From NCBI RefSeq assembly GCF_958979055.1, contig NC_084894.1, positions 4,841,001 to 4,905,000 on the forward strand: 64,000 nucleotides of DNA, given 5' to 3'. Position numbers and translations under genes: made by a program. The stretch comes from Alnus glutinosa (lineage: Eukaryota > Streptophyta > Magnoliopsida > Fagales > Betulaceae). Within the stretch, counting starts at the first letter, position 1; every line of letters starts with the position of its first letter. Shown one piece after another: positions 47,211 to 59,432 of the stretch. The notes below the pieces were generated by a model. That model saw only the letters and a program-made list of their open reading frames with translations, made no database searches and was not told the DNA's origin.

Positions 47211-50200
47211 TCACATTGCCTGTGAAAATTGTGTACCAGAATGTTTCTCATGCTCCTCTTGAAGGGTGACCTCAAAGATGACTCCATCATGATTTCTAAC
47301 AACACATCGAGTCCCAGCTACTTCAGTTATTTGCATCCCAAGCCGAGTACCTTCACTAATAACCAATGAATCCATGCTGCAGACAGAAAAATGAACATGT
47401 AAGAAAAAAGAATTTTGAGAAAAGCTTAGCAGGTCAACTTCAAGGGAGAAATCAATAAAAAATAGCTACAGCTGGCAAAAGATTAAATAAATTGATAAAA
47501 TCGTGAACTTTAAATAGCAACAATGTTTTGATGGCCTTCTACTCTTACACAGGTATCTCTCCCCACCCCCACCCCCCCAACAAAAAAAAGGGGCTCCAAT
47601 TCAGAAGAACTCATACTTCAATTATTGGGATTAGCATTCAGTAAAGATTACTGAAAGTTCCAACAAATTCACAAGCATGGATGTCGCGGTCCAGAGATAC
47701 GCTAGTCACATTTGTACGAGACCTAAAAGGACTAGTCACAATTAGAGTTTCCCATAATCGCTTATATGACCTAGTTCGACTTGGACACATACTCAATGCG
47801 GGACTCTACACATTCATGCAATGCCTTCATAATCCAATCTGGGTACCACAATTAAACAGTGAACATTCATGGAAGGGCATTTACAATGAGGGATCCCGAG
47901 CTTGGATTAAATCCTTGTAAGGGGATGATTAATCAAAGAAAGCGGGTGAGAGGAGTTTCTGTAAATCCTTCTAATGTCCAAAAGTTCTACCACATTCTTA
48001 TTCCACAGCATTCATAATATAAAAAGGATACCTAATAGGTCAGATCTTCCACGTTTCTGCATAATTTTCGTAATAAAGGTTGGCCAGATTTTAGAAAAGC
48101 AGCCAACTAATTTTCATGGGGAGTTTTTCTCAAATTAATCCAGGACCTGCATCAGACCAAAATATGCCTTAGGCCTTGAACTATATAAGTTCTATTCCTA
48201 GAGGTTTTCAACAATAACTTATGTCAGTATCATTAGGTGAGTATATAAATGATGGAATCTGCATGGTGCAAGGGGGTTTATAACAAAATATTCAGTGACA
48301 TTGAAGTCAATATTAGTCTTTCTTCTACAAAATTCGTTGGATGAAGCATCCACAAACCTTGGTTGGACATTGTGAAGAAAATCACAACATGATGAATCAC
48401 TTACATCTTAAATCGGGATACGTAGGCAAGTATGAATTTGCACTGTCCTTTCCCCCTTATTTGAAGAAGCTGCTTCACTGTGTCAAAAAGCAAAGGAATG
48501 CTGGACTGTTGAAAGCTTAAATATTGTCAAGGATTTTTTCACTTTTGTTTTTTCGTTCTCCCTAAACATTTCTTCTCCTAATATTGCCAAAACGGAAATG
48601 TAAAGGTGCCAAGGTAAGATGAAATGCAAATGTCTGGTTTCCTAGTCAAGTAACAACACTTAAAGCAGCCAGTACCTTTTAAAGATAACCATCAACGTAC
48701 ACTTAAGGTGGAAAAGTGAGCTAGTATCCTTACGCAATAATAAAGTCATCCGACTTTGATATCCGTTATATGGGCAAGTTATGAAGTTTGGAAAAATTAA
48801 AATCACAGTCCTGCTTAAGACAGATATGTAAGTTATGATTGCATGATATAGGTACAGAGATGTTTTACCAGCCAAAGCTTATGATAGTTGGTCAGATATA
48901 TATTTCTGATATCAAAGGTGCAAAAGCAGAAGCAACAACAAAAGTGATAAGTCTGATAAGAGAGAGAAAAAAAGGACAAATGCAATGAAAGATATAATAT
49001 TGTTAAGAAGAAAAAGACAGCCTCATACAAGTGCTATGACTAACATAATAGATTAAATTTTACATCCTTTGAGAAGGATATGGATTGCTTTTGTGGTGTT
49101 CCAACCAGCCAAGCTCACAGATTTACTTCCATTTTATGTGAACTGCACACCTGACCAATTCCTGGCTTATGTGCACACCTTTTTCAATTTATTTTTTGAA
49201 AAAATGAATGAAACAATTAAGGATAAGGATATAAATGTCAGCTCCAAGAACTAAATCAAACCCTCCTGAATGCTTATTTAGAATTTGGTTGATCTGATCA
49301 GAATTTCCCCATTCTAGCTTCTCAGCTACTAATCCTGCATACAGGAAATTAGAAACAAAAAAGATATCAGGTAATCTGATCATATATCTTCCATTTTGGG
49401 TTTATTTCCCTCACCAGCACAACAATTTGGATTTTCAGGAGATGCATGCAGCTCTATATTTTTCTTCAATATCTGAGACAGGTAGCATAAATAGTCAAGA
49501 CTAGAGATAACCTACCAAACGTGAAAACACTGAAATTTAACTTCATGATCTTGCCTTTAGCACTTCATCATTATGGTCTGTTAACACAACATCACGACAA
49601 AATCTACTGCAAAGTATCCCAGTAATTCCTGTAATTCAATGGCAGAAACCCTGTTATGGCACCAAGGTCTAACTGAACCATAATAAATCTAATTAAAATA
49701 CCTTACAAGATGTATGGGGAAAGAAATAAATACTGTGTAGACCATAATCCAGTAGACACAAGAAAACAAAGAAAATAAGCCATGAGATCTTAGTTCTGCA
49801 TACAAATGTCCATGAATCAGACTAGTGCCTTAAGAAAGAATGTCACCCTCGATGTTTTTATGAGAACAACAAGGATGCAAGCGTTTCTACTTTTAACAAA
49901 ATCAAGTATTTTAGAGATCACATATTTGTTTGAGGATGGGTAATAGATACTCCTGATATTTGCCTAATGTATGTTATTAAACATAACTTACATTTATACA
50001 TTTCTCTGAAGTAGTGAAATTGAAGTCTTCTCCACTAACACATATCTCATGAAAGAAAATATTTTTCTTTTAAAATAAATAAAAATCAAAGTATGATAGT
50101 CAACTAAAACAAAAAACACTCAAATGCATTCCATGAACCAACCCTTCCCCAACACCCCAAAGCAGCAGGTCCTTTTTGCCTCTCTCGTCATCGTCTAACT

Positions 50201-52031
50201 TTGGTGAATATCATCTAATTAGCTTCTTTTTTCTTTTTCTTTTTCAATATCAAAATGCTCAATCCCTGACCATGAGATGCATTACTAATGGAGTATGTGT
50301 CTGATTAAGAACGGACTCCAGACTCTTAAATTACTACTTACCAACACCAGAGCCTAATTCTATAACAGAACATCCTTGTAGCAACTTGGCATTCTTTGAA
50401 AGGTAGTCATTCAAAAGCATGGCGCCGGGCCAAACCAACTGTCCGGTCAAATCAAAATCGGCTGTCTCAAGAATAGTTAGTACCATGGCCAAGATTAAAC
50501 TAAAATAAAATTAAGTAAAGAAAAGAACAGTAGTTAGTTATACAATTCATAATACCATTTGATTTGAAAAATAAGATAATTTTTGAGAAATTTGAAAACA
50601 TATACTCTGTAAGATAAGCCAGAAGAACCTTAAATCATCACAGAGGAAGTAAGAAAAATTGACTTCAACTCTAGGAGAGCTTGCATCTACAAAAGCTTGA
50701 CAAAGACACTATGCTGACAATATAAAAGCTTGGAATACTGTGTATTAAGCTATCCACAGGATCAAAGATTAATCAAACTTCCTCCAATAGAGCCAAAAAA
50801 ATAAAAAAAATTAAGGAACATCACATAAACATGCAAGTGAAATGATTACTCCTTTGGAAAGATCAGTCATCTCATCTTATAATGTGGCAACTCTGGTCAA
50901 CATTGGTCACATGACAGTTCACAGTAAATTAATTATAAAAATATCATTATCCATCTGTAATCCAATATATCTTTCTCCATTTATCATGGCGTATAATTTA
51001 TTTTATGCACCTAAATCTTTTTCCTATATGGGAGCTTGAAATTGACGAAGTATTTGTTAATGGAGATCCCTTCTTCTTTCGCAGTCAGTATGCAAAGGGT
51101 GATAGATAAACACAACCATTTGATAGTACCTAGAGTTTGACTATGGGCTCATCTAGTTGGGTTGTTTCAAAATCCGCCACCCGCATAATGCAATGTATAA
51201 AAGAAAGAAAAATAGGAACAATTAATGCCCTTTGAATAGATATTAGAAAATACAAAATCCCATTCAAAATTGGACTTTATCTCCTCCTATATTGCCCAAA
51301 AGATGTATCTTGATGAAGACAACTATGCCATTTACTCTTATAATGAAAACATAACTGCAGGAAAAAAAAACTGTGTTGTTGCTAAATTTTCTGAAAATTG
51401 GTTCATTTAACAAAACCCACGACAGTTTCCCAGGTTTTACATAGTAAAAAACTACCTCGCCACATGTTTTTGGAAGTCTTGTGTTTAGTTTCCAGAACAG
51501 CAACCATTTTTGCTGCCTATTCTAGATCAACATGCTAAACTTGCCAGTTGAATCATTTGGAAATTAATATGAGAAATGCATCAAACAAAAGGTAAAGAAA
51601 TAAAATTTATCCAATGGTCACAAGCAAACTAGTCTTCTCTAACGTAATTATGAAGTTGTTCACTTTACCTAAAGCTCAGTTCATTCATTCTTCACTCAAA
51701 AAAAAAAAAAAAAAAAAACTTCTAATCGAATTAGATTAAAATTGACATGGGTCTAACTCAAATACGATTGCTGTATGGAATTAAAATACTACAAGAAGAA
51801 ACTCACTGGAAGCAGAATTGAGACAAAAGAGCTGAATATCTTGAGACCCAAATGTAAATGTAGTCAGCTCGTAACTGCACGTTTGAACACCATATCTACT
51901 AAGTATTCTATAGTTTAAAACAATAAAAAAAAAAAAAAAAAGGAGCAACAGAGATTGACTTACTCGTCGTTGATGAAGAAAGATTGATCTAAGCAAACTA
52001 TCTCTTCTTCGTCTTCTTCTTTTCTTTCCAT
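47211..52031 (-). CDS. SAM-dependent methyltransferase, Methyltransf_16/METTL21-like (8 exons)
   Basis: Minus-strand exons, 5' to 3': 52031-51964, 51874-51807, 50461-50342, 49628-49555, 49472-49415, 49334-49233, 48516-48405 and 47376-47211. They sum to 768 nt with all phases consistent, giving 255 aa. The N-terminus is acidic (MERKEEDEEE). Motif I is ELGSGVG (80-86), preceded by GQLVWPGAMLLNDYL and followed by TDHND (102-106) and LEWGN (136-140). LVLGADI (157-163) is the post-II motif. The family pattern TGQLVWPGA plus LEWG plus DLVLGADI is that of METTL21-type protein-lysine methyltransferases, so protein methylation is likely; the substrate is not known. The best Arabidopsis match I recall is At2g26810. 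Intron 4 (49554-49473) starts GCAAGA: a GC-AG intron. Intron 6 (49232-48517) has ATATCCTTA at the 5' end, a TCCTTGAC branch site and ends AA: a U12-type candidate with AT-AA borders. Confidence 0.85.
48517..49232 (-). other. U12-type intron with AT-AA termini (methyltransferase intron 6)
   Basis: The 5' splice site ATATCCTTA matches 8 of 9 of the minor-spliceosome AT-type consensus. The branch site ATCCTTGAC matches UUCCUURAY in 8 of 9, with its A 10 nt from the 3' end. The exon frame demands the 3' boundary after TTTAA, giving Cys164 (T+GC) then FQQSSIPLLF. Using the nearby AAG, CAAC or CAACAG boundary causes a stop codon or frameshift. Confidence 0.65.
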
Positions 52032-53664
52032 GTCTTACTACTTTTCTTGTTTCGCTCTGATGCTCTCCCTGTGTTGAACAATTGGTGTGCTTGCTTTCGT
52101 TTTGATTTGTGTGTTGAATCAAGGCTTGGGCTTGGGCCTTGGGCTTGGTCTTGGTATTTGGTACCCTATCGAGATTTCTTTGGGCTAATATTGGGGCTTA
52201 GGAAGCCCTTTAATGTCAGGAAACGAATCCTCTCCATTTCATTTGAGGAGCCAGTCAGGTTAATAATCAATTAACCACGGGCAAAATTGTTATTTTAAAT
52301 TTTTAAACAATTTTACCTCTGCTTTTTTCCACTGACCAACTCCTTTTCATTTTGAATGAAATGGAGAGCATCTATTTGCATAATGTCATGTTATAACCTC
52401 CTCAGACCAGGATGATGGGTCAGTGTTCATTAATCTAATAAAGTAGATGTAACGACCCACCCCCAATGACACAATATTGTCTGCTTTTGGCTTCTCAAAC
52501 CAGACTTCTCAGGAGGTCACTCATCCTACGATTGCTCTCGTAGAAGCATGCTTAATTGCGGAGTTCTGATAGGTTCATGACTATCATCGCTTTAAAACGC
52601 GTTGTGTCATAAATAGTGCATTTATACATATAAGCACATCCTCATTTCCAAGCGATGTGGAACGTCACAGTAGAAATGCAATATGTATCATGACTCTTTT
52701 GCAAAAGATTGAACTTTTGTTTTCGTGTTATCCCCCGCTCCCCGCCTTCCAAGCTACCTCACAGCTTTCCTAGACATTTTCATGCAACCAATTTATTAGA
52801 CTATTTTAAAAATTGTTATTTTGGGCGACCTCATTTTTGAACAGACACAAAATTCTTACAAATCAATCTTTAAAAGTGACGTGTTTTTTAACGACTACCA
52901 TATAAGAAACACGTGTTTTTTTTAAAAAAAATAGCATTTATGGTATAAAATATTAATTAAATAATTATATTTTTTTTATTAATTTAAAATTTTGAAATAG
53001 TTAATGACTTGATATTTAATAAGTTACATGTTTGGCACATACTTATTTTAATAACTTGTGCACAAGCCACGAGTTCAATACTGTATTACATGTGGTCCGT
53101 GTGACTATCATGTTTCATGTATGAACTGATTTGTTTCATCACCTATTTTTTTAATTTTCTGATGATAAATTTGAATTATTAGGTATTTGTTTTCTTTTAG
53201 TGGTAACAATTTTGAATTTTTAATCCATTTTATTTTTTTCTTCAATTTTTTTAATTTTATTTTTATATATATATTTTTAGCTTTGTGGCAGTTCGTTCAC
53301 CTAGCTTTGTGCAAGTGGTAGCTGGAAACACACGTCTTCAACAACAGCGGCCGACGAATCACGCATCTCAGCAAGTCAGCATCTGGAGCGGTTCGCTACA
53401 TTCTTGGAATCTCCAATATATTGACCTCCATGTCCCAAAAACCACCATTTTGACTATTATTCTTGGTTTGACCAAAAACCAAAAATATTTTCACTTTTTT
53501 ACTTTTTTATTATATTAAAATTTAATAAAAATTTATTCTAAATTCAATGATAAATTTAAAAATCATGTCATGGTAAAAGTTAGTGTGAAATGATAATATA
53601 TGCCAGGGTATACATGCAGATGCGATTAACAAAATCTTTACATTAAGTTATTAACCTCATCTGC

Positions 53665-53712
<48 letters not shown>

Positions 53713-54500
53713 ATAAAAATCATATTTAATAAATTCATCAAAACGATGTCATTTTATATTAGATATAAGATATGTTTACATTGGTTTGGTTAATTATGTT
53801 ACTTTCTCGTGTGACATTTGGATAAAAATGAAAAAGTAAGGTGAAATCAACATATTTTTGCAAATAGCAAGCAATAACTGCATTCAATAACCGCAATAAC
53901 TATGCCGATGCAGGTAGTAAAGACATTGCGCGGATACAGATATATAAAAGTCATGATAACCACATCTGCATATACACCACTATATAGTCTATATGTAGCA
54001 TTACTCATTTTGATTTGGTTATATACTTACTCACTCCTACAATATTTTTGACAAACCCTTAAAGTAAAGCCACGTAAGAGAATTTGTGAAGATTTTTGTA
54101 GTGTTACTATTTACATTAATTTATTATACTCATTTTATATCAATGACGTTGAATGTTTTACATGATTTTTCATGTTAGAAAGCAATCCGCTAGCTAAAAT
54201 GACTTGGTTTCAAGAGGGAGAGCTACATATATCCCTTAACATGATAGAGATTTTCAGTTATTTTGTTGTCTGACAATAAATATGAGAGAGTTCTTATAAA
54301 ACTCAATTGTCCGAACAAGTCTCCGATAACCTGCTCTCCTATTTGAACATGTAAACTTCTTGGATGTTCTCTCACATTTGTTGCTCAATGAACAACAAAT
54401 TGCTAGAAATCTCAATACCCAATAACAACCCTCCAAGGGATGACTTCAAATTCAAAATCTTCATTAAGAATCGTATTTACTGACTGCATTAAAACCCTAT
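52005..54500. repeat. Tandem duplication, unit A: methyltransferase promoter and first codons
   Basis: About 2.5 kb that recurs as 54501-56690. Shared landmarks, in order: the exon-1 start region, the GGCTTGGGCCTTGGGCTTGG block, a CTTTGTGGCAGTTCGT block, a (TA)n tract (53670-53709 / about 55856-55897), and GGTTTCAAGAGGGAGAGCTA near the end. The copies differ by about 300 bp of indels, the largest being the solo LTR at 52448-52669. Confidence 0.92.
52448..52669 (-). mobile_element. Cassandra solo LTR with 5S-rRNA-like promoter
   Basis: A 222-bp LTR beginning TGTGACGTTCCACATCGC and ending GGGTGGGTCGTTACA on the minus strand, flanked by the perfect 5-bp duplication GTAGA (52443-52447 and 52670-52674). 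Its centre (52503-52567) is strikingly like 5S rRNA: AGAACTCCGCAATTAAGCAT, GCTTCTACGAGAGCAAT, AGGATGAGTGACCTCCTGAG, i.e. the Pol III internal promoter region. This identifies the Cassandra TRIM family. No second LTR is present, so it formed by LTR-LTR recombination. Confidence 0.92.
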
Positions 54501-54529
54501 CCTTCTTCGTCTTCTTCTTTTCTTTCCAT
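54499..54529 (-). pseudogene. Relic of methyltransferase exon 1 in unit B
   Basis: On the minus strand, ATG at 54529 opens MERKEEDEE, the same first nine codons as the real gene, then hits a stop within two codons at the duplication junction. The copied promoter therefore drives no intact methyltransferase frame. Confidence 0.8.
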
Positions 54530-55853
54530 GTCTTTACTACTTTTCTTGTTTCGCTCTTATGCTCACCTTGTGTTGAACAAAGGGTTTGCTTGCGTTCGTT
54601 TTGATTTGTGTGTTGAATCAAGCCTTGGGCTTGGGCCTTGGGCTTGGTCTTCGGTACCCTATCAAGATTCCTTTGGGCTAATATTGGCGCTTAGGAAGCC
54701 TTATAATGTCAAAAAACGGATCCTCTCCATTTCATTTGAGGAGCCGGTCAGTGTAATAATCAATTAACCAAGGGCAAAATTGTTATTTTAAATTTTTGGA
54801 CAATTTTACTCCTACTTTTTTCCATTGACCAGCTCCTTTTCATTTCAAATGAAATGGAGAGCATCTGTTTGCATAATGTCATGTTATAACCTCCTCAACT
54901 TAGGATGATGTGTCAGTGTTCATCAATCTAATAAAATAGAAGTGAATATGTATCTTGACTCTTTTGAGAAAGATTGAACTTTTTGTTTTCGTGTTATCCC
55001 CCCCGCCCCTTCCAAGCTCTCTCGCCGTTTTTGGACGGACACAAAATTCTTATAAATCAATCTTTAAAAGTGACGTGTTTTTTAACGACTACCATATAAG
55101 AAACACGTTTTTTTTTTTTTTTTTTAAATAGCATCTATGGTATAAAATATTAATTAAATAATTATATATTTTTTTATTAATTTAAAATTTTGAAATAGTT
55201 AATGACTTGATATTTAATAAGTTACATGTTTGGCACATACTTATTTTAATAGCTTGTGCACAAGCCACGAGTTCAATACTGTATTACATGTGGTCCGTGT
55301 GACTATCATGTTTCATCACCTATTTTTTTAATTTTCTGATGATAAATTTGAATTATTAGGTATTTGTTTTCTTTTAGTGGTAACAATTTTGAATTTTTAA
55401 TCCATTTTATTTTTTTTCTTGAATTTTTTTATTTTTTATTTTTATATATATATATTTTAGCTTTGTGGCAGTTCGTCGTTCACCTAGCTTTGTGCAAGTG
55501 GTAGCTGGAAACACACGTCTTCAACAACAGCGGCCGACAAATCACGCTTCTCAGTTCTCAGCAAGTCAGCATCTGCAGAGGTTCGCGACATTCTTGGAAT
55601 CTCCAATATATTGACCTCCATGTCCCAAAAACCACCATTTTGACTATTATTCTTGGTTTGACCAAAAACCAAAAATATTTTCAATTTTTTACTTTTTTAT
55701 TATATTAAAATTTAATAAAACTTTATTATAAATCTAATGATAAATTTAAAAATCATGTCATGGTAAAAGTTAAAGTGTGAAATGATAATATATGCCCGGG
55801 TATACAAGTAGATGCGATTAGCAAAATCTTTATATTATTAATTGCATCCGCAT

Positions 55854-55898
<45 letters not shown>

Positions 55899-56690
55899 CT
55901 TATAAAAATCATATTTAATAAATTCACCAAAACGACGTCATTTTATATTAGATATAAGGTATGTTTACATTAGTTTGGTTAATTATATATGTTGCTTTCT
56001 CGTGTGACACTTGGATAAAAATGCAAAAGTAAGGTGAAATTAATATATTTTTGTGGATAGCAAGCAATAACCGCATTCAATAACCACAATAACTACGCGG
56101 ATGCAGGTAGTAAAAACATTGCGCGGACACAAATATATAAAAGTGATAACTACATCTGCATATACACCACTATATAGTCTATATGTAGCATTATTCATTT
56201 TGATTTGGACATGTACTCATTCACTCCTATAATATTTTAGACAAACCCTTAAAGCAAAGCCACATAAGAGAATTTGTGAAGATTTTTGTAGTGATACTAT
56301 TTACATTCATTTATTATACTCATTTTATATCAATGATGTTGAATGTTTTACGTGATTTTTCATGTTAGAAAGCAATCCGCTAGTTAAAATGACTTGGTTT
56401 CAAGAGGGAGAGCTACATATATCCCTTAACATGATAGAGATTCTCAGTTATTTTGTTGTCGAACAGTAAATGTGAGAGAGTTCTTATAAAACTCAATTGT
56501 CCGAACAGGTCTCCGATAACCTGCTCTCCTATTTAAACATGTAAACTTCATGGATGTTCTCTCACATTTGTTGCTCAACGAACAACAAATTGCTATAAAT
56601 CTCAATACCCAATAACAACCCTCCAAGGGATGACTTCAAATTCAAAATCTTCATTAAGAATCGTATTTACTGACTGCATTAAAACCATGT
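54501..56690. repeat. Tandem duplication, unit B
   Basis: The second copy of 52005-54500, on the same strand and directly adjacent. It lacks the Cassandra LTR and retains the empty site ATAGA. Confidence 0.92.
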
Positions 56691-57224
56691 CCTTTTTAGT
56701 CTTGAAATATTGCATCAACATGTGCTTCATTTCTTCCAAAAACATTGAAAACTTCGATATTAATACATGGTGCCGGAGGCCTATCAACATCAATTTAGAA
56801 TGACTAGATTTAGACCTTAACTTGCTGCTTAAGCTTTGTTTGAATGCCATCTACATCTAACTGCTCACTAGACCTTGACTCCTACAACAACAACATCATA
56901 AATGGAGGACTACTTCCACCTATAATGAGCTCTTTATAAACACTTGGCATTATCTCGTTGATGCCTTGAGATTTTTGCTTTCAATTCATTCCGATTTTGA
57001 AGAGGTTTAGAGGTAGAAGGAAGGTCATGGTTCATGCCTGCCCCTGGACCACATGCAGAATTGACCAGGCACCTTTTTGGAACCACGCGTGTAAAGCTGG
57101 CTACCCTTGCTATAGCCTATAACATAAAACAACAAATTTGGATGTACAAAGTCTAAAATTTCAACATTTACAAGGAGGTCGGATTTGATTGGATTGCGTG
57201 TTAGGGGTTTGGTGAAAAAAAACA
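56691..57224. other. Gene-free stretch after the duplication
   Basis: A minus-strand frame (56850-56700) has a Lys/Met-rich stretch that might be a decayed gag remnant, but I cannot match a domain. Otherwise nothing recognisable. Confidence 0.35.
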
Positions 57225-57493
57225 TAATATTATAGAAATATAAAATGAGAAGCGGAATAAAGAAAATAAGAACAAAAATTTTACGTAGTTCGGTCTATGG
57301 CTTACGTCCGCATGCATGATAAAGCCCAAAAGGTTACATTGTTGTTCTTGTTCATTAATCATTTACAATACAAATGATCTATATTTACAGGGATGAATGT
57401 ATTTAAATTTGATTTGATTATAATCAATTACAATTAATGAATAAATTAAATCTCATAATATATATCAAATCTCACAATATGAATATTCTAACA
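57225..57493 (-). mobile_element. Probable solo LTR (minus strand)
   Basis: On the minus strand it starts TGTTAGAATATTCATATTGT, has TA-rich U3-like sequence, and ends with GGACGTAAGCCATAGACC, ACGTAAAATTTTTGTTCTTA and TTTCTTTATTCCGC, typical of plant copia-type LTR ends. The 3' boundary and target duplication are not resolved. Confidence 0.5.
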
Positions 57494-57895
57494 TTCGGAA
57501 GGACTCGAAATAGGAATTGGATCGAGTTATGATGGATCTTGTAATTTGACCCTATTTGAGAAGACCTTGACTAGAAATTGTTAAAATATTAATTTAATAT
57601 TTTAAGACAACTACTTCCTAGGTAGAATATGTTAACCTTTGATTTTGATCATCCATTTTCACCTTTTTATTTGAAAAAAAAGTAAGATCAAATGTCATGG
57701 GACTTTTAAATGGTTATAGCCTACGTGAAAAAGCGTGGCTGATCAAGGATTATGACAACATATTACTTCCTATTAATGGCTAAGGCAAAGCTCATCATAA
57801 CATAATTAGCATTGATAGTAGACCTGATTATGAAACGAGCTTGGGGCATTTACAATGATTTCATTATGGCTCTAATGCTCTAGAGGAACACTATA

Positions 57896-59241
57896 GGCCT
57901 CGTTTGGTTTGCGGAATGTCTATTCCATTAGGAAAAGGAATAACTATTCCTGGGAATAGATGAAGGTGGAATGGAATAACTATTCCTATTCTTTTGTTTG
58001 GTTGTAACGGTGGAATAGAACATTGCATATGTATTTTTTTGTTTGGTACAGTGCAATACATTGGTGAATGGAATCATATTATAATCAAATTTCCTAAAAC
58101 ACCCTTATAATAAAAATATAATTTATATTCTTAAGGACATTTTTTCTTTATTTTAGAAACATAAACAATCATACTATGACCTTTTTTTGTTTTGTTTTGT
58201 TTTGTTTTTTTTTTTTTTAATTTCATAGAGTTCATGGCTTTTTTTTTTTTTTTTTTTCATATACAATTACGCTACAAAATGATTTGTAAGGAAAAAAAAA
58301 ACACACACACACACACACACATAATCATCATATCACCATCATAAAAAAATAAAAAGAAAAAAAAATAGATCATCTGCAAAGCCCTTTTTATTTTATTCTT
58401 TTTTATTTGTTTTCCAGCAACAAACATTCATTCTTTGCTTACAAAGTAAAATGATTTATATGAAAAAAAAAAAAAAAAAAAAAAAAAATTCATCTGCAAT
58501 GCCCTTTTTATTTTATTATTTTTTATTTGTTTTTCAGCAACAAACATTCGATATTAAGAGGTACTCGTTTTGCTACGTTTAAGTGCATTCTGTAGGCTAA
58601 ATCATAGGAGGAAAAAAAAAAAAAAAAAAAAAAAAAAAAGACTAACCCACAACAAATTAAGTTGGATTGAGAAACAGAGAGAGGGGGATGAGAATATAAT
58701 TGCAGAGATGGAGAGAGATATTGATGGTGCATTTGAGTAATGAATTTTTGAAATCAGAATTAAATTCTTATTCTGTTTGCGAATTTTGAGATTTGACTTT
58801 TTAGAAAAAAAAAAAATAAAAAAAATTGAATAAAATATGATTTGTTTATAAAAAGTTGAATAAAATATGATTTGTTTTTGAAAAAATTGAATAAAATATG
58901 ATTTATTTTTGAAAAAAGTAGAATTAGAATTATATTTTATTTTCAAAATTTCGTATCGAAATACACCCTGAGTTGAGAAACAGAGAGAGAGAGGGATAAG
59001 AGACTTGGATGTTGAGAGAGTTGGAGTTTTTGGGCAAAAGACGAATTTTATTTATTCCCACAGGAAAGGAATAGGTATTCCACTCCTTTTTGAGTGGAAT
59101 ACCTATTCCTCTTCGTAAGGGAATAGCTATTCCGTGGGAATAACTATTCCCTTAAATAATATACAACCAAACAAAGGAATAGCTATTCAGTAGGAATAGT
59201 TATTCCTTTCCATGGGTCTAATCCGCAAACCAAACGAGGCC
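57896..59241. mobile_element. PIF/Harbinger-type non-autonomous element (1.35 kb)
   Basis: Left end AGGCCTCGTTTGGTTTGCGG and its inverse at the right (CCGCAAACCAAACGAGGCC T). Both ends also carry alternating GGAATA / TATTCC words in near-palindromic blocks. TATA flanks each side, so the exact 3-bp target is unclear. The interior is poly-A/T, a (CA)n tract (about 58301-58320) and tandem GAATAAAATATGATTTGTTT units (about 58826-58910). No transposase frame. Confidence 0.7.
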
Positions 59242-59432
59242 TATATGCATGGCTTTATTTCGTAACATCAATCAAAATGTCAAAATTCTTATGGGTGTAT
59301 ATCAAGAGTAGCATGGGGAAAAAAGCAACTAGGTAACAATAGGTCACATAAGAGTAAACATGTACGGTAAACACATTACACATGTAATTAGATACGAAAG
59401 TGGCAATCTGCATTTTAGTGGTTGTCATTGTA

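Noticed and set aside
47681..47920. 79-codon plus-strand frame (MSRSRDTLVTFVRDLKG)
   Set aside because: It lies in methyltransferase intron 7, has no recognised domain and no supporting splice structure. It could be a repeat fragment.
49189..49383. Contiguous frame ending LGADIYILILNCFIHFFKK
   Set aside because: Only the part down to 49233 is exon 6. The rest is translation into the U12-type intron, and YILILNC is not family sequence.
51781..52122. 113-codon frame on the minus strand around methyltransferase exons 1-2
   Set aside because: It reads through intron 1 and takes exon 1 in the wrong frame. The correct exons are 52031-51964 and 51874-51807.
54412..54621. 69-codon frame resembling the one at 51781-52122, and the pair 54254-54436 / 56444-56626
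   Set aside because: Similarity comes from the tandem DNA duplication. There is no domain and no evidence of coding constraint.
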